Positions 8,622 to 15,530 of a stretch of DNA of 36,806 nt are shown here, in pieces. The translations under genes and the position numbers were made by a program. Below the pieces are notes generated by a model. The model made no database searches and was not told the origin of the DNA. It worked only from the letters and a program-made list of their open reading frames with translations. The DNA comes from Flavobacteriaceae bacterium (GTDB lineage Bacteria; Bacteroidota; Bacteroidia; Flavobacteriales; Flavobacteriaceae), in the NCBI GenBank assembly GCA_947451475.1, contig CANFZC010000022.1, positions 1-36,806 on the forward strand, given 5' to 3'. Within the stretch, counting starts at the first letter, position 1. The number at the start of each line of letters is the position of its first letter.

Positions 8622-8668
8622 ATACTATAAAAAAACCTGAAGTCTTACTTCAGGTTTTTTTATAGTAT
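8622..8668. terminator. Bidirectional terminator with perfect 22-bp stem
   Basis: Positions 8622-8643 pair perfectly with 8647-8668 around the 3-base loop CTT. The GC-rich core is ACCTGAAGT, flanked by A7 and T7 tracts, so it works in both directions between the convergent ppiD and GHMP kinase genes. The right arm contains the last two sense codons and the stop of the kinase gene (8660-8668). Confidence 0.9.
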
Positions 8669-9571
8669 CATATCTTCATAAGGAATGACGATTTCATATC
8701 CTTTTTGTTCAAAATAAGATTTAGGATTATCTTTCGAGATACTTAATACAAAATCACCTCCCCAAGCACCTAAACTTTTAATCACGCCATTAAAATCTGG
8801 AAACAATGCCTCCTTTACAGTAGTTAACTCTAAAACAACACTTAACTCTATTTCATGTTGCTGTAAAGCAAAAGCAAATTCTTTTGGGTCTTTTGCCTCC
8901 AAAACTTTATCGGTAAGATCATTAAAAATAGTTAATAATTTATCAATATTATTGTTTTTGCCAAAATAGGATGTAATAGCATTACGACTATTTTGCTTTT
9001 TATTGAGATAAACAAAAAATAGTTTGTCTGCAAAAATAGGATTGAATTTTACAACTTCAACAATTGGTTTATCATTAACTAATTGATATAAGATAGCCGT
9101 ATTATTTTGAGCACAAGCAACATCATATCCACTACCTCCAAAACTGCTATTAAGCAACTCAAAGGCATCAATTTGCAACCATTGAGCAATATTGTTAATT
9201 AAAGTAGAAGAGGTCCCCAATCCCCATTTTTTTGGAAATGTCAATTCAGTACTAATTCGATATCCATTTCCATTGCTTATATAATCAGGATTTCTCTTAT
9301 AAGCATCGTGTAATATCTCAACCAATGTAGTCTTAACACTGTCCGATTCGAAACTAGCTTTTTCAATTATTTCCAAAAAAGAAATCTTGTCTTCAAACCA
9401 AACACTGCCATCGCTGTCATAACTTATCCATTCAATAAGTTCTTGTGTGCCTTCCTCTACAATTAAATATTGTCCAAATTTTGTAGGTAAAGCAAATGCC
9501 TTGGCACCATCCAAGACTACATATTCACCCGTAATAAGTAATTTTCCGTTACTATAAAAAGTTTGTTTCAA
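8660..9571 (-). CDS. GYDIA-type GHMP kinase, mevalonate-pathway associated
   Basis: The 303-residue protein belongs to the GHMP kinase superfamily (galactokinase, homoserine, mevalonate and phosphomevalonate kinases). It has the N-terminal segment NGKLLITGEYVVLDGAKAFA (8-27) and the ATP-binding loop PKKWGLGTSSTL (113-124). A GGSGYDVACA motif (145-154) marks the Bacteroidota subgroup named after GYDIA. It starts 4 bases after the HMG-CoA reductase stop, so the two are co-transcribed, and a kinase acting on mevalonate or phosphomevalonate is the natural inference. The exact substrate cannot be read from the sequence. The end of the gene is embedded in the terminator stem at 8647-8668. Confidence 0.88.
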   Translation of the reverse strand: MKQTFYSNGKLLITGEYVVLDGAKAFALPTKFGQYLIVEEGTQELIEWISYDSDGSVWFEDKISFLEIIEKASFESDSVKTTLVEILHDAYKRNPDYISNGNGYRISTELTFPKKWGLGTSSTLINNIAQWLQIDAFELLNSSFGGSGYDVACAQNNTAILYQLVNDKPIVEVVKFNPIFADKLFFVYLNKKQNSRNAITSYFGKNNNIDKLLTIFNDLTDKVLEAKDPKEFAFALQQHEIELSVVLELTTVKEALFPDFNGVIKSLGAWGGDFVLSISKDNPKSYFEQKGYEIVIPYEDMIL

Positions 9572-9575
9572 ATGA

Positions 9576-10892
9576 CTATTTTCTTAAATTCTCTATCAGC
9601 GCAACAACAGTAGCGTGAGATACAGTTTCGTTCACAAAATAAGCTGCAATAGCCTTCCGCTCTTCAGAAGTTGCTTGGTACTGATTTAATATATTGTTCA
9701 AATGCATCTTCATATGCCCCTCTTGAATTCCTGTAGTGGTCAAGGAACGTAATGCCGCAAAGTTTTGTGCCAAACCAGTAACAGCCACAACCTGCATTAA
9801 CTCTGCAGCAGTTGGTTTTCCTAAAATCTCTAAAGCAATTTTTACTAAGGGATGTAAGGTCGTCAGACCCCCAACCGTTCCTAAGGCTAGCGGAATTTCC
9901 ATCCAAAATGTAAAGACGCCATCTTCAATTTTAGCATGCGACAAACTAGAATACGACCCATTTCGTGAAGCATAAGCATGCACTCCCGCCTCTATAGCCC
10001 TAAAATCATTCCCTGTAGCTAAGACTACGGAGTCAATCCCATTCATTATACCCTTATTGTGCGTTACTGCACGAAATGGCTCAATCTCAGCTATACGAAC
10101 AGCTTGAACAAACTTTTCGGCAAATTCTTGAGGATTATCTATTTTCTTTTCAACCAATTCTTCTACTTTACAGGATACTTCCGCTCTAACTATACAATTT
10201 GGAACATAATTAGATAAAATACTCATTACAATACTAATCTCTTTTTCTTCTAATGTAAATCCTGCATAATCCTGCGCCTCTTGTTTTAAAGCACTAGCTA
10301 ACTGCTCCAAACATGAATTAATAAAATTAGCCCCCATACTATCTTTAGTATCAAAAGTAACATGAAGTTGATAGTAGTTCTCTAACTCAGCTGTTTTATC
10401 TCTAAGTTCCAAAGAACGTATTCCTCCACCTCGTTTCTGCATGTTTTTGGTGATGCTCTCTGTAGAAGCCAACAAATTCTCTTTTACATTTTCAAAAAAC
10501 AACTGCAACTTCGCAGACTCGCCAATATATAAAAAATGAACCTGTCCGATCTTCTCCGTATTCAGTACGGTTGCCTTAAATCCTCCACGGGTGCTCCAAA
10601 ACTTGGCCGACTTTGCAGCTGCGGCCACCACAGAGCTTTCCTCAATAACCATGGGAACGGTATAATAAGTACCATTAATTAAAAAGTTCGGAGCTATACC
10701 CATCGGCAAATAGAAATTACTAATAGTATTTTCTATAAACTCATCATGTAATTGTTGAAGCTTTACATCACTGTTCCAATATTGTTTAATTATGGCAACG
10801 GTGTCAACTGAATTAGTGAAATAGTTCGTGGCAATCCAATTGATTTTTTCTTCTTTGGATAATTTAGAAAAACCAGCAACAGCATTATTCAT
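9576..10892 (-). CDS. mvaA: Class II hydroxymethylglutaryl-CoA reductase
   Basis: The enzyme interconverts HMG-CoA and mevalonate. The 438-residue protein is of class II (bacterial) length and layout. It starts with the substrate segment FYLPMGIAPNFLING (59-73) and has the catalytic Glu region EESSVVAAAA (84-93). The catalytic lysine is Lys280 in THNKGIMNGID and the catalytic Asp is Asp296 in TGNDFRA; this 16-residue spacing matches the Pseudomonas mevalonii enzyme. The late His is in EGHMKMHLNN. In mevalonate-using Bacteroidota the enzyme is expected to run in the biosynthetic direction, although its class was first described as degradative. It heads a two-gene operon with the GHMP kinase and has a clear -7 element at 10917-10924. 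Confidence 0.94.
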   Translation of the reverse strand: MNNAVAGFSKLSKEEKINWIATNYFTNSVDTVAIIKQYWNSDVKLQQLHDEFIENTISNFYLPMGIAPNFLINGTYYTVPMVIEESSVVAAAAKSAKFWSTRGGFKATVLNTEKIGQVHFLYIGESAKLQLFFENVKENLLASTESITKNMQKRGGGIRSLELRDKTAELENYYQLHVTFDTKDSMGANFINSCLEQLASALKQEAQDYAGFTLEEKEISIVMSILSNYVPNCIVRAEVSCKVEELVEKKIDNPQEFAEKFVQAVRIAEIEPFRAVTHNKGIMNGIDSVVLATGNDFRAIEAGVHAYASRNGSYSSLSHAKIEDGVFTFWMEIPLALGTVGGLTTLHPLVKIALEILGKPTAAELMQVVAVTGLAQNFAALRSLTTTGIQEGHMKMHLNNILNQYQATSEERKAIAAYFVNETVSHATVVALIENLRK

Positions 10893-10916
10893 AGGATCAA
10901 TATAATTGTATTGTTA

Positions 10917-10924
10917 CAAAGATA
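10917..10924 (-). promoter_or_regulatory. -7 promoter element of the HMG-CoA reductase operon
   Basis: The minus strand reads TATCTTTG, a perfect TAnnTTTG. The ATG is 24 bases downstream. The expected -33 position holds a T-rich run instead of TTTG, so the upstream half is weak. Confidence 0.55.
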
Positions 10925-10964
10925 GTTTATAGCTAGTGTAATATAAAAAACTTAAGGGCGGTAA

Positions 10965-13745
10965 TTAGTTAGTCTTCGGTTCAGTCGACAAAGGAGTAGG
11001 CACCACACCTTGATATTCCGTCTCCTTTAAATCCTCGGTTTTCTTTCCCAGTTGTACTTTTGGATTCTCTTGTGTACCGGTTACCTTAATCGGAATCCCT
11101 ATGATGCCTAGTGGCGGTAAGCCCAATCGCATCTTTATATTTAAATTCCCATCAAAACTAGTTTGTCCTTCTATTCGGGGTCTAAATCCGGCTACTTTAA
11201 ATTTAAATCGCTCAATAGTAATAATGTTATTTTTAATAGTGGTTTTTATATCGACTTTGGAAACATCAGGGTCCTTAATCGCATTCTTACCTGTTTTATC
11301 ACTTACAGCACCAAACAGCTTAAATCCTTTCATCTTTACTTTCTTCACTGATAAGGTTCCACCTCCCGTTAAAGAAGGATAAATAGGAAGCATATTAGAA
11401 TCCAAAACACCTGCAACATTATAATCTAAAGACACTATGCCCTCGGCACTCTCCGCCGCAGTTGCCATTTCTCTAAATAATTTGACTTCATTATACGCTC
11501 TTTTAATATCAAAATCCTTAGCGCTAACTTTAAAATCAAAAGTCGCTTTTTCAGGAGTCTGACTTCCATAAATTAAATTCATTACAACATTACATCCAAT
11601 CATATCAAAACCTGAATTTCTTAATTCCATTTGCCCATGCTTTAGTGCCAGAGCTCCTTTTAGATTTTGTATTTGCAAGTCTTTAAAATTAATTTTAGTA
11701 GCAGTAGCATTAAATTGTAAATCAAAATTAGAGGGAATAACCACAACTCCACTTGAAGTAGCCGGGTTAGGTACGTTACTTTTGCTTGAATCGATAACGA
11801 CAGCCGACGTTTCTGCCATGAATTCATCAACATTAATGTAGTTTGAAACCAACTTAAATTCGCCTCTTAAAACCGCTTTATCAGTTAAAATAAAATCTAT
11901 TACATTACGCAAACTACCATTCATTACAAAATCAGACTGACCATAAACCGCTTTGAAGTTGTTGAATTTCATGTTTTCCTGCTCAAAATCAAAGAGGCCT
12001 TCCTTGATTATAAAAGGTTTCGGTAAAAACTCTGATGTCGTCTTAATATCTCTCAATACTAAAGTGCCCCTATTTTCCAATTTATTATAATGTCCATTTA
12101 TCGCATTATTCTGAGTTCCTTTAAAAGAAACATCAGCTTTGATATAGCCCGCCAAGTCTAATCCTTTTTTAGAAAAAACTTTATATAATTTCGCTAAATC
12201 CAATTCACCTTTGGCTTTAATATCATAAGCAATGTTGTCAAAGTTTTCCAACTTAGCGCGCAAGTAAATGGGTTTGTCTTCAAACACGAAAGAAGCCGGA
12301 TGTATACTTATGTTCAAATCTTGCAACGTCCCATTTTGATCGACAATAGCAGCTAAAACGTTTATTTTCTGAATAGGGTTTGGATAATAAATAGATTTCA
12401 CATAACCATTCTTTAAACGTACCGATCCGTTAGTAACCGGAATTTGATTGTTCTTCTTGTCATATACGCCAACTGACTTGATGTCCATAGTTAAAACACC
12501 GCGCAAGTCCATATTTTCGAGACCAATAGCCCGATCCATTTTTGCTAAATCAATCTTAGTATTAATTTGAGCCATTATCTTAGGTTTAGATAACCCCTCT
12601 GTTTTAAGTATTGCTTTTACATAATCCGTACCTACATTAAAAAAAACAGAATCAACAGTTACTTTCAATTGCTCCGTATCTAAAGAAGGTAATTTTGTGT
12701 CAAAATTTAAAAAGATATTAGAAGCAGGAAAGGGTGCATTCTTATAAGACACAAAACCATCCCTAATTTTCATAGCAAAAGACAAATCAGGTTTTTTATT
12801 TTGAGAGGCTATGTATTTCCCCTTTAAAGTCAGCGCTAAATCGGTACTACCTTTCACCTTTGATTTTTCTAACCAAGTAACGTATTGAGGAGGTAAAGCT
12901 GTAAAAAAGTCATTCAACTTACTGTCTTCTGATTTGATTGCAAAATCCATATCATACCCATTACTCAAGAAATCAAACTTTCCTTTAAATTCTACAGGCA
13001 ACTTATTAATCTTCAAATTATTTTGTTGGAAAACAAAGGCTAAGGAATTCGTGTTGATTTTAGTTATTAAATCGGCATTTACTCTTTTGTTTTTTAGGTA
13101 CTGTTGCCCTCCATAACTAAAATCAAACGAATCAATGCTAGCCTCAGTATATAAATCAAAAATAGCTTTGTTTAAGTCTCCATTTCCTTCATAATTAAAC
13201 CCTTTAGCATTAATCAATATTTTGGTTGATTTATCATCATAAATCAAATGACTGTTTTCTATAGCAATCTTTTCTAGTCGCAATGAAGTCGAACTAGTCG
13301 TGTCTTTTTTTGTTTCCTTTGCATCTGAATTATATACATTATAGTTGGCCTCTCCTTTAGCATTAACTTTTACATTCATCAATGCATTTGAAACATAGAT
13401 CTCATCGATATTAATTCTTTTGTCAAATATCAAATTTTTGATATTAATGCCAAACGATATTTCATTGGCAGAAACCAATGTTTCATCCTTATACGGCACC
13501 GATCCTTGCAAAGAAAAGTCGGTTAACGTCAATGTTAAGGATGGAAAATGATTATAAAAAGAAAGATTGGCTTCTTTAAAATTTAATTTTCCATTAAGCT
13601 TTTGATTGGCAAACATTTTGACCTCCTCCGCTATCCTTCCTGGGAAGAGAATCGGAATAATAAAAAGTAAAAGTAACAGAGTACCAAAAGTAATTCCAGT
13701 TACTTTAAATATCCTTAAAACTACTGATTTTGATGGCTTTTTCAT
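10965..13745 (-). CDS. AsmA-like inner-membrane protein (large, intermembrane lipid transport type)
   Basis: The 926-residue protein has a short basic start (MKKPSKSVVLRIFK), one membrane helix (about 14-33), and a very long chain of beta-strand repeats. This is the architecture of AsmA/TamB/YdbH proteins, which form lipid-conducting grooves across the periplasm. The N-terminal AsmA domain covers roughly 40-200. The C-terminal AsmA-type domain (about 792-915) includes GGTLSVKKVKMKGFKLFG and a late GLPPLGIIGIPIKVTGT. In related bacteria such proteins help keep phospholipid and LPS balance in the outer membrane; that role here is inferred. The gene is preceded by a strong promoter so close that the mRNA probably starts at the ATG. 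Confidence 0.87.
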   Translation of the reverse strand: MKKPSKSVVLRIFKVTGITFGTLLLLLFIIPILFPGRIAEEVKMFANQKLNGKLNFKEANLSFYNHFPSLTLTLTDFSLQGSVPYKDETLVSANEISFGINIKNLIFDKRINIDEIYVSNALMNVKVNAKGEANYNVYNSDAKETKKDTTSSTSLRLEKIAIENSHLIYDDKSTKILINAKGFNYEGNGDLNKAIFDLYTEASIDSFDFSYGGQQYLKNKRVNADLITKINTNSLAFVFQQNNLKINKLPVEFKGKFDFLSNGYDMDFAIKSEDSKLNDFFTALPPQYVTWLEKSKVKGSTDLALTLKGKYIASQNKKPDLSFAMKIRDGFVSYKNAPFPASNIFLNFDTKLPSLDTEQLKVTVDSVFFNVGTDYVKAILKTEGLSKPKIMAQINTKIDLAKMDRAIGLENMDLRGVLTMDIKSVGVYDKKNNQIPVTNGSVRLKNGYVKSIYYPNPIQKINVLAAIVDQNGTLQDLNISIHPASFVFEDKPIYLRAKLENFDNIAYDIKAKGELDLAKLYKVFSKKGLDLAGYIKADVSFKGTQNNAINGHYNKLENRGTLVLRDIKTTSEFLPKPFIIKEGLFDFEQENMKFNNFKAVYGQSDFVMNGSLRNVIDFILTDKAVLRGEFKLVSNYINVDEFMAETSAVVIDSSKSNVPNPATSSGVVVIPSNFDLQFNATATKINFKDLQIQNLKGALALKHGQMELRNSGFDMIGCNVVMNLIYGSQTPEKATFDFKVSAKDFDIKRAYNEVKLFREMATAAESAEGIVSLDYNVAGVLDSNMLPIYPSLTGGGTLSVKKVKMKGFKLFGAVSDKTGKNAIKDPDVSKVDIKTTIKNNIITIERFKFKVAGFRPRIEGQTSFDGNLNIKMRLGLPPLGIIGIPIKVTGTQENPKVQLGKKTEDLKETEYQGVVPTPLSTEPKTN

Positions 13746-13749
13746 ACGG

Positions 13750-13779
13750 CAAATGTACTATTCCAAAAAGTGACACAAA
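13750..13779 (-). promoter_or_regulatory. Promoter of the AsmA-like gene, probably giving a leaderless mRNA
   Basis: On the minus strand TTTG (13776-13779), an 18-base spacer and TACATTTG (13750-13757) fit the Bacteroidota consensus exactly. Only four bases separate the element from the ATG at 13745, so transcription should begin at or next to the start codon. Confidence 0.75.
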
Positions 13780-13813
13780 AGTTAAATACTATAATTTTTA
13801 TAAATATAAAAAA

Positions 13814-13835
13814 AGCCACGCTATATAGCGTGGCT
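13814..13835 (-). terminator. Terminator of the four-module secreted protein gene
   Basis: A perfect 10-bp stem, AGCCACGCTA at 13814-13823 with TAGCGTGGCT at 13826-13835, has a two-base centre. On the minus strand the stem is followed by a T7 tract. It lies 28 bases past the stop of the gene at 13863-15320. Confidence 0.88.
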
Positions 13836-13862
13836 CTTTAAAATAATTATATAACTTACTAA

Positions 13863-15320
13863 CTATTCTTTGATCAATTTCAATGTTTTAGTATTGTTAT
13901 TAGCGTCAGATACTTTAACTAAATAAAGACCTGCGCTTAAGTCAGCAATAGAGAACTGATTGTTTTCTGTAGAAACAAAAGTTTTCACTAACTGACCAGA
14001 AACGTTATAAACTTGTGCACTTGCAAATTCACCTTTAATAGTGACAGTAGATGCAGCAGGGTTTGGATATACAGAGACAGTAGCTAAACCAAATTGATTA
14101 ACAGCTAAACCATCCGTAAAGCTATACGCTTTTGTTAAGTTATTAAAAGTAATATTCCATGTACCAGCAGTTGCAAGGATATTGTTAGTACCAGGTGCAC
14201 CGGTAGGGAAATTATTCGAGATGTCTGCAGCCCCCCAAGAATTAGCCCAATCATGGTCTCTTCTAAATTTACAGCCTTCAGTAGTCATAACAACATTAGT
14301 AACAGCATAGTTAACACCATCTGTAGTAGTTAAGTCAGTATCTACTCCCCAACCACCTACAGCAGCTCCAGTCAAACTGATAACTGGGAATGAAAAACTA
14401 TATTCTCCTGTAACTATGTTTAATTTAGCATCATAAGTACCTGCAGGATCAACTGAAATATTTGAACCTCCTGGTGTTCCAGTAGGGAATGTAGGTGCAG
14501 TACCATTACTTCCCCATGAAGTAGCCCATGCATGATCTTTACGGAATTTACAATCGTTAACAGTTAATGCAATATCATTTAAACGGTAATTATCGGTATC
14601 AACTGGCGTTAAGTCAAAATCAAATCCGTCTCCCCAACCACCTACGGCAGCTCCAGTTAAACTTACTAATGCATATAATGGCGCAGCTGTAAAAGCATAT
14701 TCCCCAGAAGCAATATTTATACTAATTGTAGTATAATTACCAGCAGTAACAGGAATAAGATCGGTATCACTTGTAACTGTACCTGCAGGGAAATCAATTC
14801 CACCATATATTGCTCCATCTATTTCAAATTGTACAGTACCTGCAACTAATGCTGCATTTGACACTGTAAAGGTAGATAAATCTAACGTGGACATTAATAT
14901 ACCCCCTGGAGTTGTAACTCCAGTTCCTATCAATTTCACAACAGGTATTGGAGCACCGCCAGCAAAATTATACTCTCCTGTTACACTGTTGAATGTTACA
15001 TCATATGTACCAGCGATACATGGAATGTTGGCACCGTTTTGAACCCCAACTCCCGATGGAAATTTCAAAGCATCTCCAGCAGCTGGTCCCCAGTTTACTG
15101 TCCAAGCGTGGTCCGCTCTAAATTTAATTCCTCCGTCAGTAGCAGCAGTAGCTACTGTGATTGTAGATGTCCAGTTAACACCGTCTGTTGATACCATGTC
15201 AAAATCATGTCCATCTCCCCAACCACCAACGGCTTCTCCTGTGATAGAAACCACTGTTTGGGCATTAATGTTGATTGCAGTAAAAATTAATGCAATAAAT
15301 AATAGTAATTTTGTCTTCAT
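13863..15320 (-). CDS. T9SS-exported protein with four SusE/SusF-like modules
   Basis: The 485-residue protein has a Sec signal peptide (1-20, ending INA) with no lipobox. Four related beta modules follow at about 24-119, 127-211, 217-311 and 313-402. A type A T9SS sorting domain (about 411-485, SVYPNPAASTVTI, ending TLKLIKE) completes it. Modules 1, 3 and 4 carry VGGWG and a KFR-x-D-H-x-W-x3-W-G signature; module 2 has lost both. The modules resemble the starch-binding domains of SusE/SusF, in which paired tryptophans stack on glucose, so a secreted or surface-attached starch-binding protein is inferred. No catalytic domain is present. It lies downstream of the amylase gene with a 210-base gap holding its own operator-like site, so it is probably an independent unit with the terminator at 13814. 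A paralogue lies at 1-651. Confidence 0.85.
   Translation of the reverse strand: MKTKLLLFIALIFTAININAQTVVSITGEAVGGWGDGHDFDMVSTDGVNWTSTITVATAATDGGIKFRADHAWTVNWGPAAGDALKFPSGVGVQNGANIPCIAGTYDVTFNSVTGEYNFAGGAPIPVVKLIGTGVTTPGGILMSTLDLSTFTVSNAALVAGTVQFEIDGAIYGGIDFPAGTVTSDTDLIPVTAGNYTTISINIASGEYAFTAAPLYALVSLTGAAVGGWGDGFDFDLTPVDTDNYRLNDIALTVNDCKFRKDHAWATSWGSNGTAPTFPTGTPGGSNISVDPAGTYDAKLNIVTGEYSFSFPVISLTGAAVGGWGVDTDLTTTDGVNYAVTNVVMTTEGCKFRRDHDWANSWGAADISNNFPTGAPGTNNILATAGTWNITFNNLTKAYSFTDGLAVNQFGLATVSVYPNPAASTVTIKGEFASAQVYNVSGQLVKTFVSTENNQFSIADLSAGLYLVKVSDANNNTKTLKLIKE
14115..15251 (-). repeat. Four in-gene repeats coding SusE/F-like modules
   Basis: The units correspond to 14964-15251, 14688-14942, 14388-14672 and 14115-14384. 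The units at 14388 and 14115 are the most alike at the DNA level, both containing CCCCAACCACCTAC and GCAGCTCCAGT, which suggests recent duplication of one unit. The unit at 14688 is degenerate. Confidence 0.75.
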
Positions 15321-15411
15321 AATTTGTTTTTTTTATTTTAGATTGTTTATAAACTCTCGCTAATTTACAATTTATTTACATTATTCCTTTAAAAGTGAAA
15401 TAAAAAGCACA

Positions 15412-15426
15412 ACGAAAACGTTATAG
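15412..15426. promoter_or_regulatory. Candidate LacI-family operator, site 2
   Basis: The plus strand has the decamer ACGAAAACGT at 15412-15421, an inverted repeat (AACG-AAAA-CGTT when extended one base each side). It is followed by TATAG, giving the 14-mer CGAAAACGTTATAG. It matches site 1 at 13 of 14 positions and lies about 93 bases upstream of the four-module protein gene. Binding is inferred. Confidence 0.55.
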
Positions 15427-15530
15427 TGTTAATAAATAAGTCATTTAAATGGACTAAATTAATCCTCAATTTAAATATAACCTTGACTGCTTTTTACTTC
15501 ACTTTAGTTTCATTTTTGGAGTAATAGTAA

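Noticed and set aside
14115..15251. Repeats at this place as a CRISPR array or variable tandem repeat.
   Set aside because: The units are about 255-290 bases long, in frame, and code diverged protein modules.
15431..15530. Terminator after the secreted amylase gene.
   Set aside because: Only a weak short hairpin (GGATTAATTTAGTCC on the minus strand) without T tract was found.
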